DNA of 64,000 nucleotides from Polyangium fumosum (GCF_005144585.1 NZ_SSMQ01000030.1:1-64000); one strand, 5' to 3'. Counted from the first letter of the stretch, positions 1 through 8,703 are shown. Program-made: numbers and translations. The notes: generated by a model from the sequence alone, not told the origin.

Positions 1-360
1 CCAGAGCTTCCGTCGCATCGTGGTACGGTACGAGCGCCACGTCGAAAACTTCCTTGGCTTTGTCCACCTCGGATGCATCGTCGTGTACCTCAGGAGACTC
101 CTGGAAGATTTATGAGATGACTTCTAGGGCTCGCATGGCGCGCCGCGCGCCTTCGACGTCACCTGCCTTGATTGACGCGTCCAGGGCTGCCCGGAGTGCC
201 ACGGTAGCGGCGTCCAAGGGGTTCGTCGGGGGAGCCTCGGGCCCCTCCCGTTCTTGTCGGGATTCTGTCACGCTACCAGGAATCGCGGGGTTAGCCTCGC
301 CGAACGGCTCGATCGGCTCGACAGAAGGAGCCTCGTTTCCCGCGGGTTCTAGCTCGATCG
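1..360 (-). pseudogene. broken minus-strand gene remnant with in-frame TAA
   Basis: No function is recognised. One minus-strand frame reads like real protein over the whole stretch: an acidic, Pro/Glu-rich linker (about 310-240) followed by an amphipathic helical segment containing LDAATVALRAALDASIKAG and ARRAMRALEVIS. It then hits TAA at 112-110. The same frame stays open and protein-like after the stop ([20 protein letters not shown]) and runs off the left edge. No ATG lies upstream in frame before the sequence changes to plus-strand toxin-like coding near 360. I infer a gene truncated at its 5' end by a rearrangement and carrying either a nonsense mutation or a genuine stop followed by another fragment. 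It could also be two short adjacent genes that use GTG starts. Confidence 0.4.
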
Positions 361-597
361 GGTCGAGATCATGGTTTCGAGACGGCGAAGATGCTGGAGC
401 TCGGGTTCGACCCGAAGAACGGTCCCTGTGTGCTCCTGACGAAGGAGGCGCACATTGTGATGGGGAAAAAACTGAGGGAGGCGACGAAACGTCTTCCGGC
501 GAAGTTCGAGAAACCGGACCTGTGGAAGATGTACCAGAAGGTGTACGAGGGGGAGACCGAATGGCTCAAGGCGATCCAGAAGTATTTTGTGGAGTAG
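361..597 (+). pseudogene. C-terminal tip of a Sit-type polymorphic toxin (truncated)
   Basis: About 78 plus-strand codons look like the end of a toxin domain: HGFETAKMLELGFDPKNG, then EAHIVMGKKLREATKRLPAK and EWLKAIQKYFVE before TAG at 595-597. The first in-frame ATG is at 391, which would leave 68 residues and no signal peptide or lipobox. Upstream of about 360 the plus frame is arginine-rich noise, and minus-strand coding takes over. The tip ends 31 bp before a double-CXXCG immunity gene, which is the order seen in myxobacterial sitA-sitI toxin/immunity pairs, where the toxin is a lipoprotein exchanged by outer-membrane exchange. The identification as the toxin partner rests on position and size; the toxin fold itself was not recognised. 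It could also be a stand-alone short toxin. Confidence 0.5.
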
Positions 598-628
598 GCT
601 GCATCCCGGAAGCGGAAGGGCACACCGC

Positions 629-1537
629 ATGAAGACCAGGGTCGAAGTGGAGTTCAACGGCAGGTCCATCCCAGGCGGAGAGCAGGTCGTCTTGGAAGCC
701 GCGCGCTGTGGGGTGGACGTCGCTCGTGTCGAGGACATCGAGGTCCTCAACAAGACGTTCGTGGAGGTCACCCTCGACCACGACGACCCACGACTCCCCG
801 TCCTGCTTCGACTCCTCCAGGATCGCGGGGTGAAAGTATGGGAACGGCGATGGGACGAGTATACGGAGGCGGAGTTTCACGCCGCGCCGCTCCTGCTGCT
901 CGCCCCCCCAGCCTGGACCTACAACGTCAACGGCGGTCCGCGCTGGGGCACGCAGTACGACCTCTCGGCCGCTTGCCCGGTCTGCGCCGCGGGCGCGCGG
1001 CAAACGTCGGCGCTCATGGTCGATGGCGTCTACCGCGAGAATGTCGAGATGTTCGAAGAGAACCGCGCCGTGACCAGCAGGATGGAAATCCTCGTCGACG
1101 ATCGGCTGGCCGAAACCCTCACGAGCGCCGGGCTCTCGGGGCTCTCCTTCCGCGGGGTGTGCCAGGTGCAAGAGGACGGGCGGCGCGTGGAGCTTCCCTG
1201 GCGCCAGATATGCGCGGCGCACACGATGCCCTCCGTGTCGCCACGCTCGATCGGGTTCGGGCCGCGGCGGGTCTGCCCTTCGTGCGGGCGTAGCGGGTTC
1301 TCCATGTTCGACGAGATGGTGCCCACGCGCCTCGCCTACCGGGCGCGGGATGTCGTCGGCGCCGAGGACGTGAATCGGATGTGGGAGTACTTCGGCGACG
1401 TGGAATGGAAGGGGGAATTGAAGACGGCCATGCTCCCGTATACCCACTTCCTCGTCACCCCCAAGGTCCGCCGCATTTTCCTCGACGCCGGCGTCACCGG
1501 GTTCGACTGGCTGCCGATTCGTGTCGTCGACGTATAG
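629..1537 (+). CDS. SitI6-like double-CXXCG immunity protein
   Basis: Predicted cytoplasmic immunity protein of the myxobacterial double-CXXCG paralogous family (SitI6 type), which protects kin cells from the cognate SitA lipoprotein toxin. The 302-residue product has two widely spaced Cys knuckles, CPVC at 116-119 and CPSCG at 216-220, that would bind one metal ion. A helical and strand-rich N-terminal part precedes them. I chose ATG 629 because GGAAGG lies about 8-10 bases upstream; an in-frame ATG at 587 would start inside the preceding toxin fragment. It lies 31 bp after the toxin tip in the same orientation, so the pair was probably one transcript. No sitB-like gene is present. The family call is from the motif pair and length; the cognate toxin is inferred. 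Confidence 0.72.
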   Translation: MKTRVEVEFNGRSIPGGEQVVLEAARCGVDVARVEDIEVLNKTFVEVTLDHDDPRLPVLLRLLQDRGVKVWERRWDEYTEAEFHAAPLLLLAPPAWTYNVNGGPRWGTQYDLSAACPVCAAGARQTSALMVDGVYRENVEMFEENRAVTSRMEILVDDRLAETLTSAGLSGLSFRGVCQVQEDGRRVELPWRQICAAHTMPSVSPRSIGFGPRRVCPSCGRSGFSMFDEMVPTRLAYRARDVVGAEDVNRMWEYFGDVEWKGELKTAMLPYTHFLVTPKVRRIFLDAGVTGFDWLPIRVVDV

Positions 1538-1705
1538 GCCCGCCTCCGCCCGTCCGCCCCCCACGCCCCGAGCCTCCCGCCCCGACCACCATTCCAACCG
1601 GCCTGCACGCAGCCAGCCACAGCGCAAGTCGGATCAATGCTCTCCTTCGGATCCACATCGTTTGCGATTCCATCGATCCGCGTATTCGATCTATTCTGGG
1701 CTTCC

Positions 1706-3394
1706 ATGATACCCTCTCGTCTTGCTGCGCTCTCGCTCTTCCTCGGCGTTGTTGCGGCGTACGGCTGCGGGAAGGAGGAATCGGCGACCGAAGCCACCCA
1801 GGGCAACGGCGGCGGGGGCGGCGTCGGAGGCGCGAGCGGCAGCGGCGACGCAGGCGGCCAAGGCGGCGGCGGGAGCAGCGGCGGGAGCGACGGCCAAGGC
1901 GGCGCGACGTCCTGCACGCCGAACACGACCGAGCCTTGTTATGGCGGCCCCGCAGGCACGGAGGGCGTGGGGGTTTGCAAAGGCGGCACGCGCACGTGCA
2001 ACCCCCAGGGGACAGGCTTCGGAGCCTGTGCGGGCGAGGTTTTGCCCTCGCAAGAGGACTGCGCCACGTCCGACGACGAGGACTGCGACGGCGCGACCCC
2101 AACGTGCGGGAGTGACAACCTCTGGAGCCGCAGGTTCGGCACGGGCGAAGGCCTCGGGCTCATCACCGGCAGCGGCGGGCACCCGATCCTCGTGGGCCGT
2201 TTTCCCGGCACCTTGAGCTTCGGCGGCAACACCCTCACGAGCTCGGGCGGCGACGACGCGTTCGTCGCCAAGCTCGACGGCGCCTCGGGGGAGCACCTCT
2301 GGAGCCGCAGGCTCGGCGGCGCCGAGGATCAGGCCGCGTGGAGCGTCGCCGAGGACCCCCAAGGCAACATCGTCGTGATCGGCGAGTTCCTCGGGCAGAT
2401 GAGCGTCGGCGGCGGCAACACGCTCCAGAGCGAGGGCGGCTACGATATCTTCGTCGCCAAATACGACGGCACCGACGGCGATCACCTCTGGAGCCGGCGC
2501 TTCGGCAACAGCGAGGACCAGAACGCGCGCGGCGTCGCCATCACGAAAAACGGCGAGATCCTCATCACGGGCAGCTTCTCCGGCGGCGTCGATTTCGGCA
2601 CCGGGCTGCTCGAAAGCGAGGGGAGCTTCGACGTCTTCGTGTTGACCCTCGACAGCAACGGCAACCCCATACGCGCCCAGCGTTACGGCGACGGCGAGGA
2701 TCAAAACGGCCGCGCGATCGCCGTCGACGCGGGCGGAAATGCCGTGATCACCGGGGATTTCCGGGGGAGCATGACCTTCGGCGAGACCAAGCTCACGAGC
2801 GCGGGCGGCTTCGATCTGTTCGTCGCCAAGCTCGATCCAACAGGCGGCGTGAGCTACGCGCGGCGTTTCGGCGACATGGATCCGCAGCGCGGCTACGCCG
2901 TGCGCATGAACGCCATGGGCAACGCAGTCGTGAGCGGGCTCGTGCGCGGGACCGTGGATTTCGGCGGCAATGCGCTCACCGCGCAGAACCTCGACGTCTT
3001 CCTGCTGGAGCTCTCGCCAAGCGGCGGGCACGTGCGGAGCTTCCTCATGGGCGGTTCGAAGGCCGACAGCGCCGGCGGCGTGGCCCTCGGCGCCGGAGGC
3101 CGCTACATCATCGGGGGCGGATTCATGAAAGACGCGAATTTCGGCGGCATCGCGCTCAACGCGCAGGGAGGCGCGTCCTCACCCGACGCGTTCGTCGCGC
3201 GATACGACACCTCGGGCACCGTCCTCTCAGCAACGCCCTTCGGCGACAAGGACGACCAGCTCATCACCGCAATCACCACCGACGCCGCCGGCCGCATCTT
3301 CGTCACCGCCCAGACCTCCGGCGTGGTCGACTTCGGCCAAGGCCCGCTCGCAGGCGGCGCCGCAGATCTCGCCCTCGCCAAGCTCGCACCCTGA
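1706..3394 (+). CDS. SBBP-repeat (beta-propeller) lipoprotein
   Basis: A 562-residue predicted lipoprotein. The N-terminus has a basic start, a hydrophobic stretch and a Cys in AAYGC, followed by a Gly/Ser linker of about 45 residues. A Cys-rich segment with CTPNTTEPCYGG and DDEDCDG resembles the putative metal-binding motif of myxobacterial surface proteins. The remainder consists of about seven propeller blades of 50-55 residues, each carrying LWSRRFG- or RRFGD-like starts, FVAKLD and GNIVVIGEF-like strands, as in SBBP repeats. The likely location is the outer membrane or cell surface; the ligand is unknown. ATG 1706 was chosen because it places the signal peptide at the start; an upstream ATG at 1637 would put 23 residues ahead of it. 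Confidence 0.8.
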   Translation: MIPSRLAALSLFLGVVAAYGCGKEESATEATQGNGGGGGVGGASGSGDAGGQGGGGSSGGSDGQGGATSCTPNTTEPCYGGPAGTEGVGVCKGGTRTCNPQGTGFGACAGEVLPSQEDCATSDDEDCDGATPTCGSDNLWSRRFGTGEGLGLITGSGGHPILVGRFPGTLSFGGNTLTSSGGDDAFVAKLDGASGEHLWSRRLGGAEDQAAWSVAEDPQGNIVVIGEFLGQMSVGGGNTLQSEGGYDIFVAKYDGTDGDHLWSRRFGNSEDQNARGVAITKNGEILITGSFSGGVDFGTGLLESEGSFDVFVLTLDSNGNPIRAQRYGDGEDQNGRAIAVDAGGNAVITGDFRGSMTFGETKLTSAGGFDLFVAKLDPTGGVSYARRFGDMDPQRGYAVRMNAMGNAVVSGLVRGTVDFGGNALTAQNLDVFLLELSPSGGHVRSFLMGGSKADSAGGVALGAGGRYIIGGGFMKDANFGGIALNAQGGASSPDAFVARYDTSGTVLSATPFGDKDDQLITAITTDAAGRIFVTAQTSGVVDFGQGPLAGGAADLALAKLAP

Positions 3395-3410
3395 CAGGAA
3401 GCACCACGCC

Positions 3411-3727
3411 GCGCCCCGGGGCTCCGCCCCGGACCCCGCGGGGGGCTGTCCGCCCCCTCGACCCCGGACCAGCCAGGGGCTGGACCCAGGGTTGAAAAAC
3501 TGCGCTCCGCGCAGTTTTTCAAACAGGCCGACGAAGAAGCCGGGGGTACCAGCCGAACCCACAGCGCGGCTGTCTTGGTCGGCAACGCCGTCGCCCGTCT
3601 TGCCCGGGTCTGTTCGATGAACTGCGCATCGCGCAGTTCATCGAGCTTGGGTCCAGCCCCTGGCTGGTCCAGGTCCAGGGGCGGACAGCCCCTGGTCGGG
3701 GTCCGGGGTGAAACCCCGGCGATGGGG
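3411..3727. repeat. composite inverted-repeat element, copy 1
   Basis: This fills the gap between two plus-strand genes. Two facing half-units share a GC-rich outer part (ggggctgtccgcccc and its complement ggggcggacagcccc, plus ggaccagccaggggctgg / ccagcccctggctggtcc) and an inner hairpin built on aactgcgc/gcgcagtt. Left hairpin 3492-3522: perfect 14-bp stem, 3-nt loop. Right hairpin 3615-3643: perfect 13-bp stem, 3-nt loop. The 90-bp core between them contains a 16-base word at 3587-3602 that recurs inverted at 9509-9524. It resembles a REP doublet or a non-autonomous mobile element. No transposase is encoded. The left hairpin ends in a T-run and could terminate the upstream lipoprotein transcript. 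Confidence 0.85.
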
Positions 3728-3779
3728 CGTTGTGGAACGGCGCGGGCGATCGGCGCGTCTGGTGCTACGCCTCTCTTCG

Positions 3780-4688
3780 ATGCGCCTCGCGACGGTCGCC
3801 GCCCTCGCGCTCTTCGTGCTTGCCCCGTCCGGCGGGGCCGCCCGGCCCCCGCCTCCCCCTGAGGCGCCCTCGGCCCCTGCGCCGCAAGCGAACACGAAGG
3901 CCGGCATCGTCACCCTGCAAATCCCCGCGCCGGAGGCCTTCCTTCTGCGTGAAGGGACGTTCACCATGGGCTCGACGCCCACCGAGGTCGCGCACGCGCA
4001 GACGCTCTGCGCCCTGGAGCCGATGGGGCGCGAGTGCCCCGAGCAGATCTTTGGTGACGAGTACCCGCCCCACGAGGTCTACCTCTCGGACGTTTGGATC
4101 GATCGCACCGAGGTCACGGTCGCGCGTTACCGCCGCTGCGTGGCCGCGGGCCATTGCCTGGAGCCGCCGTACGCCTCGGGCGCGGCGCGCTTCGATCGGC
4201 CGGAGCTGCCGGTGGTGATGGTGAGCTGGAGTGACGCCGCCGCCTTTTGCACGTGGGCGGGCGGGCGGCTGCCGACCGAGGCGGAGTGGGAGCGGGCGGC
4301 GCGGGGCGCGCGGGGCCGGCGTTACCCGTGGGGCAATCTCTGGAACGGCGTGATCGTGAACCACGGCAAGCTCTCCTGGGACGAGCTCGACCCCACCGAC
4401 GGCTTCCTCGAACTCGCCCCCGCGGGCTCGTTCCCGGACGGCCGGACCCCGGATGGGTTCGCGGACATGGCGGGAAATGTCGAGGAGTGGGTGGCAGACT
4501 ACTACGCACCTCGTTACCAGGTCGGCAGTGTGATGAACCCGCGCGGCCCTTCGTCGGGGGAGGAGCGGGTCTTGCGGGGCGGCGGCTACGTGCATGGACG
4601 GCCGTTCTTGCGCGCGGCGTCGCGCCAGCACGACCTGCCGTCCATGCGCAGGCCCTGGCGCGGGTTCCGTTGTGCCCGCGACGCGTAG
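3780..4688 (+). CDS. formylglycine-generating enzyme family (SUMF1-like) protein
   Basis: A 302-residue protein of the FGE-sulfatase domain family. ATG 3780 begins a signal peptide (MRLATVAALALFVLAPSGG) followed by a Pro/Ala linker. The domain from about residue 45 shows the family order FTMGS, RCVAAGHC, GRLPTEAEWERAARG, YPWGN, DMAGNVEEWVADYY, RVLRGGGY and RGFRCA. Canonical members oxidise a sulfatase cysteine to formylglycine, but many myxobacterial paralogues are secreted domains of unknown role, often encoded near kinases. I could not confirm the two catalytic cysteines, so enzymatic activity is unproven. No sulfatase gene is nearby. An in-frame upstream start at 3708 lies inside the repeat element and would hide the signal peptide. 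Confidence 0.82.
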   Translation: MRLATVAALALFVLAPSGGAARPPPPPEAPSAPAPQANTKAGIVTLQIPAPEAFLLREGTFTMGSTPTEVAHAQTLCALEPMGRECPEQIFGDEYPPHEVYLSDVWIDRTEVTVARYRRCVAAGHCLEPPYASGAARFDRPELPVVMVSWSDAAAFCTWAGGRLPTEAEWERAARGARGRRYPWGNLWNGVIVNHGKLSWDELDPTDGFLELAPAGSFPDGRTPDGFADMAGNVEEWVADYYAPRYQVGSVMNPRGPSSGEERVLRGGGYVHGRPFLRAASRQHDLPSMRRPWRGFRCARDA

Positions 4689-4720
4689 CGAAGGGCGCCC
4701 GGCGACATCATAGTGGGCGC

Positions 4721-5623
4721 GTGAAGATCGCCCACCTCTCGGATCTACACCTGCTCTCGCTCGAAGGCGCGGTGCCGATGCGCCTCTTCAACAAGCGCAT
4801 GACGGGCTACATGAACCTGCGCTTCCACCGCAAGTCGGTCCACAAGCCCTTCGCCGTCGAGGCGGCCGCCGCGGAGATCCGGAGGCTCGGCGTCGACCAC
4901 GTGGTCATCACGGGCGATGTCACGAACCTCGCCCTCGAGGTGGAGTTCGAGCTCGTGAAGAAGCTCGTCGAAGAGGACCTCGGCCTCACGCCCGACCAGA
5001 TCAGCATGGTCCCGGGCAACCACGACACCTACACGCGCGGCTCCTTCCGCGGAAAGCGCTTCTTCCGCTACTTCGAGCCCTACCTCGCGACCGATCTGCC
5101 CGAGATCCCGGGCCCCTTCCCCTTCGTGCGCCTGCGCGGCCCGGTCGCGCTCATCGGCCTGTCGACGGCCGTGCCGAGGCTGCCGCTCGTCGCCGCCGGC
5201 GCGCTGCGCCCGAAGCAGCTCGGCGCCCTCTCGCGGGTGCTCTCCCACCCCGAGGTGCGCTCGCGCACGCCGATCCTGCTCCAGCACCACCCGTGGCACA
5301 ATCCGCCGCGGCTCGCGAAGACGCTGCTCGAAGGGCTCTACGACGCCAAGGAAGAGGCCGCGCTTTTGCATGGGGTCGAGCGGGGCCTGCTCTTGCACGG
5401 CCACCTGCACCGGCGGATCCACCGGACGCTGCCGACGGCGCGGGGCCACATCGACGCGGTGGGCGCGACGAGCGCGTCGCTCCTGCACGAGAGCGACGAG
5501 CGCATGGCGGGCTTCAACCTGTACGAGATCGACGACGGCTCCGGGGCGATCCGAGCCATCACCTCGTGCAAGCTCGATCCCGTGACGAAGACGTTCTCCG
5601 AAGTGCCGATTCCGAAGGGATAG
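4721..5623 (+). CDS. calcineurin-like metallophosphoesterase
   Basis: A 300-residue member of the calcineurin-like (cyclic-nucleotide phosphodiesterase-type) phosphoesterase family. The metal-binding motifs appear in order: SDLHL near the N-terminus, ITGDVTN around residue 65, VPGNHDTY around 100, LQHHPWHN around 187 and LHGHLHRR around 225. This is the complete dinuclear metal site of the family, so it should be active. The substrate cannot be told from sequence; candidates are cyclic nucleotides or phospholipid-type phosphodiesters. The start is GTG 4721 because the first motif follows at once; there is no signal peptide, so it is probably cytoplasmic. It lies 32 bp after the SUMF1-like gene and converges on the cold-shock gene across a shared terminator. 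Confidence 0.88.
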   Translation: MKIAHLSDLHLLSLEGAVPMRLFNKRMTGYMNLRFHRKSVHKPFAVEAAAAEIRRLGVDHVVITGDVTNLALEVEFELVKKLVEEDLGLTPDQISMVPGNHDTYTRGSFRGKRFFRYFEPYLATDLPEIPGPFPFVRLRGPVALIGLSTAVPRLPLVAAGALRPKQLGALSRVLSHPEVRSRTPILLQHHPWHNPPRLAKTLLEGLYDAKEEAALLHGVERGLLLHGHLHRRIHRTLPTARGHIDAVGATSASLLHESDERMAGFNLYEIDDGSGAIRAITSCKLDPVTKTFSEVPIPKG

Positions 5624-5656
5624 GCAGGAAGAAGGGCGTGGGACGCCCGAAACGAA

Positions 5657-5696
5657 CCCGGCGCCTGCGGACGGTTCGAGCGTCCGAGGCGCCGGG
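5657..5696. terminator. bidirectional hairpin terminator
   Basis: Arms 5657-5672 and 5682-5696 pair over about 14-15 bp with a single bulge (cccggcgcc...ggcgccggg), loop about 9 nt. It lies between the convergent metallophosphoesterase (plus) and cold-shock gene (minus). There is no T-run, which is common in GC-rich myxobacteria. Confidence 0.6.
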
Positions 5697-5713
5697 GGGA
5701 CGATCCGTTCTGC

Positions 5714-5935
5714 TCAGCTCGCGGCTGCGGCGAGGCGCATCACGTTGATGGCCTGCAGGCCCTTGGGGCCTTCCTTGATCTCGAACTCGACCGTCTCATC
5801 CTCGAAGAGGCGCTTGCGACCCGCGTCCGGTTGCTGGATCTGCGAGTAGTGGACGAAGACGTCGGGGCCCGTGTCCTGCTTGATGAATCCCCAGCCCTTC
5901 TCGTCATTGAACCACTTGACTTTGCCTACTGCCAT
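5714..5935 (-). CDS. cold-shock domain protein (CspA family)
   Basis: A 73-residue single cold-shock domain protein, a five-stranded OB fold that binds single-stranded RNA/DNA and melts mRNA structure. RNP1 is seen as KGWGFI (residues 13-18) and RNP2 as VFVHYS (26-31); KWFN at 7-10 is also canonical. Length is typical (65-75). The ATG at 5935 is preceded by GGAGG about 6 bases upstream. The acidic/basic insert QPDAGRKRL at 35-43 is slightly longer than in E. coli CspA, as is common in proteobacterial paralogues. The 300-bp upstream gap leaves room for a long 5' leader, the usual site of cold-shock control, but no leader motif was identified. Confidence 0.95.
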   Translation of the reverse strand: MAVGKVKWFNDEKGWGFIKQDTGPDVFVHYSQIQQPDAGRKRLFEDETVEFEIKEGPKGLQAINVMRLAAAAS

Positions 5936-6245
5936 AACTCCTCCAACTTCACGGTCTGCTCGCCGATCGCCGTCGATCCCCGCGATTTTGCGCGTATCCA
6001 GCGCACGCGCCCCCGGTCGAGCGGCGCCAAGGTAGACGTCCGCTCGTCCGACCGTCAAGCGCAGTGCCACGTGTAGGATGCACGCGGGCACACCTCCCAC
6101 GCCTGACGCACACTGCGAAATCAAAATCGCGTCGCGCGTGACGCACGTGCGTAAAGGCGTTCGCTTCCAGAAAAAATATGACCGGGAAATGACCGGAAAT
6201 CGGTGCCCCTTGCTTCGGCACGACCATCGCAAGGGGCGCCCTTCC
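5936..6245. promoter_or_regulatory. divergent intergenic region between csp and a small gene
   Basis: This 310-bp gap separates divergently transcribed genes and should hold both promoters and the csp leader. It includes a locally A/T-richer patch at about 6160-6200 with a near-perfect tandem repeat of atgaccggaa (6178-6200). No sigma-70 or sigma-54 boxes could be called with confidence. Confidence 0.4.
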
Positions 6246-6539
6246 ATGGAGTTCCCCACCCCCAAAGCCGAGATCACGGGCGCCCCTTCCGAGAGGAGCG
6301 GTGACGCGACGCAGCGTCCCCGCCCTTATGAACACGCCTCCCGCGATCCGCGGGCGCTCCGCATCCTGGCAAAGACCATCTACCGCGAAATGCGTCAGGG
6401 CGGCCTCGCCGAAGAGGACGTGATGTCGGTCGCCGGCGAGCTGCTCTCCCTCGTCGCCGGGGACATGAAGGACCGCCGCGAAAACGGCGACCCAGCCTCG
6501 ATCCCGCCTTCGTCCGCCCCCACCCGCAAGCCGCGCTGA
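6246..6539 (+). CDS. small hypothetical protein, helical
   Basis: A 97-residue protein not recognised by family. After about 30 polar residues comes a well-formed helical core ([20 protein letters not shown], then [18 protein letters not shown]), followed by a Pro/Ser tail. This looks like a cytoplasmic helix-hairpin protein. ATG 6246 was chosen because aaggggcgccc provides a purine-rich ribosome site and residues before it, read back to 6078, look non-coding. The codon pattern is GC3-rich like its neighbours. It stands alone between csp (divergent) and the FHA gene (109 bp downstream, same strand), with which it might be cotranscribed. Confidence 0.6.
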   Translation: MEFPTPKAEITGAPSERSGDATQRPRPYEHASRDPRALRILAKTIYREMRQGGLAEEDVMSVAGELLSLVAGDMKDRRENGDPASIPPSSAPTRKPR

Positions 6540-6648
6540 TCCGCCCCGCCTACGCGCGATCGTCCCCTCTTCGTTGACAGGCTGCTCGGGGCTTGCTCGT
6601 ATTGCCGGGCGTGGCCCGGGATCCATCCCGCAAGGCCGCCCGAGCGGA

Positions 6649-8703
6649 ATGATTTTCTCGGTCATCATCAGCGAGAAGGGCGGCGCCGAGCGCCGAGAAG
6701 CCTTCGATCGCGCGGAGATCAACGTCGGCCGCGTGCAGGGCAACGACCTCATGCTGCCGAAAGGCAACGTGTCGAAGCGGCACGCGCGCCTGGTCCTGCG
6801 TGACGGCCGCTTCATCGTCACCGACCTGAAGAGCACGAACGGCACGTACGTCAACGGCCGCAAGATCGGGCAGCCGACGATCGTCCGCGAAGGCGACAAG
6901 ATCTACATCGGCGACTTCGTCCTGCGCATCGAAGCCGGCCCGGGCGCGCAGCTCGCCGGCGGGCGCATTCCAAGCGGCGAGTTCAACGCGATGCCCGAGG
7001 TGGGCTCGATGGACGGCCCGCTCTCGTCGCCCGGCGGTCCGCCCTCGGTCGTCCCTGCCAAACCCCGCGACAACGTGCTCACCGGCGAACAAGTCGCCGA
7101 CGTGGTCAGTCACTTCCCGCTCGAGAACGATCCCGACGAAGCGCCCGTCCCCGTGCCCGCCCCGCCGCGCGTGCCCCGACCGACGCAAAGCACGAAGCCC
7201 AGCGGCTCGATGCTCTCGCCGACCGCGCTGTCGCCGCTGCCACCGCACACCGCCGCCGGCCCGCCGACGCTGAGCGCAGGCCCGCGGCCCACGGCATCGA
7301 GCATCCCCGCGCCACCCCAAAGCCCCTTCCCGCCGACCTTCGGGCAAGCCTTCCCGCCGCGGCACGCCGTCCCGCCCGGCCCGACGGCGGTGCCTCCGTC
7401 CCCGGTGAATCGCGTGAACTCGGAGCCGGTGCCAGGCCCGACAGCCGCGCACCGCGCCGCGCTCGTGACGCTCGTGGAGCGCGTGGCCGAGGGCATCGAT
7501 CTCGCCTCGCTCGCCGCAGGTGCGGTCGTCTCGTCGACGTTCGCGACGAAGATCACGGCGGCGATCGAGGAGCGCGTGGCGGTGATGAAGACCGCGGGCC
7601 TCCTGCCGGACAGCGTGGGCATCGAGCAGCTCGTCGTGGAAGCGCGGCGCGAGCTTCTGGAGCTCGGCACCCTCGGCCCGCTGCTCGCCGACGACGACGT
7701 GATGGAGATCCACGTGCAAGGCAGCACGCGGCTCGTCGCATTCCGCAAGAGCCGAAGGACGCCAACAGGCGAGATGCCCTTCACGAGCGAGGAGGCCGCA
7801 GCGCGGGCGCTCGGACGGCTGCTCGTGCGCGCGGGGGCGTCCTTCGAAGCCTCCGGCGCGGTCGACGTGGTCACGCCGGAGGGAACGCGGATCCTCGGGG
7901 TCGCAGCCGCGCCAGGCGCGAAAGGTCTGCTCGTCGTGCTGCGCAAGCCGCAGCGGATCGAGGCGAGCACGCTGGAAGATCTCGTGCGCGCGGGGCTGCT
8001 CTCGCGGGCCGTGGCAACGCTGCTGTCGCAAAGCATGGCCGGGCGCGCGAACGTGCTCGTGGCAGGCCCGATGGGCTCGGGGCACGGGTCGCTCGTCGCA
8101 GCACTCGCGCAGAGCTTCAGCGCGGAGGAGCGTGTCGTGTCGCTGCAAGACGACGACGAGATCCCCGTGACCCACACGAACGCGCTGTCCATCGCGCTCG
8201 GCCCGAGCGCAGACGCAGCAGCAAACGCGACGCGCGTGGCAGCACGGATGCGGCCCGACCGACTCGTGATCGGCGCGCTCGCCGGCCCCGCAGCCTCCGA
8301 GCTCGTCGGCGCCCTCGGCGAAGGCGCAGGCAGCGTGCTCGCAGCGACACGCGCGCCGACGTTGCGCCACGCCCTCGCGCGGCTCACAGCCGACCTCGTG
8401 ACAGCGCGCCCCGGCACGACCGTGGACGCAGCACGGGAGGCGCTGGCGAGCGCATTCGACCTCGTGCTCGAAGTGGCCCGGCTGCGCGACGGTCGCGCGC
8501 GTTTGATGCGGGTCGCCGATCTACGGGTGGAAGGCGGCGCGCTCGTGGCGCGGGACATCTTCACGTTCCTGATCGAACGGACCGCCGCAGGCGGAGCCAT
8601 CGAAGGCAGCCTGCACCCCACAGGCGTGGTGCCAGCCCTCGTGGAAGATCTGGCAGCGCGGGGGACGCCGGTCGATCCGGCGATCTTCCGACGCGCGAAG
8701 TAA
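6649..8703 (+). CDS. FHA protein fused to a degenerate CpaF/VirB11-like ATPase domain
   Basis: A 684-residue cytoplasmic protein. Residues 1-96 are an FHA domain (GR at 27-28, SKRHARL 42-48, KSTNGTYVNG 61-70), a phosphothreonine reader. Residues 100-265 are a Pro/Ser-rich linker. Residues 270-680 align by motif with the CpaF/TadA secretion ATPases: an N-terminal helical part, LADDDVMEIHV (346-356), LRKPQRI (431-437) and RMRPDRLVIG (533-542). Key catalytic residues are lost: the P-loop reads GPMGSGHGS (473-481) instead of GxxGSGKTT, the GEVRG acid is replaced (GALAG, 542-546), and the TIHAN histidine box is AATRAP. I infer a non-hydrolysing pseudo-ATPase adaptor. ATG 6649 is preferred over an upstream in-frame TTG at 6574. 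No tad/pil genes adjoin. Confidence 0.8.
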   Translation: MIFSVIISEKGGAERREAFDRAEINVGRVQGNDLMLPKGNVSKRHARLVLRDGRFIVTDLKSTNGTYVNGRKIGQPTIVREGDKIYIGDFVLRIEAGPGAQLAGGRIPSGEFNAMPEVGSMDGPLSSPGGPPSVVPAKPRDNVLTGEQVADVVSHFPLENDPDEAPVPVPAPPRVPRPTQSTKPSGSMLSPTALSPLPPHTAAGPPTLSAGPRPTASSIPAPPQSPFPPTFGQAFPPRHAVPPGPTAVPPSPVNRVNSEPVPGPTAAHRAALVTLVERVAEGIDLASLAAGAVVSSTFATKITAAIEERVAVMKTAGLLPDSVGIEQLVVEARRELLELGTLGPLLADDDVMEIHVQGSTRLVAFRKSRRTPTGEMPFTSEEAAARALGRLLVRAGASFEASGAVDVVTPEGTRILGVAAAPGAKGLLVVLRKPQRIEASTLEDLVRAGLLSRAVATLLSQSMAGRANVLVAGPMGSGHGSLVAALAQSFSAEERVVSLQDDDEIPVTHTNALSIALGPSADAAANATRVAARMRPDRLVIGALAGPAASELVGALGEGAGSVLAATRAPTLRHALARLTADLVTARPGTTVDAAREALASAFDLVLEVARLRDGRARLMRVADLRVEGGALVARDIFTFLIERTAAGGAIEGSLHPTGVVPALVEDLAARGTPVDPAIFRRAK

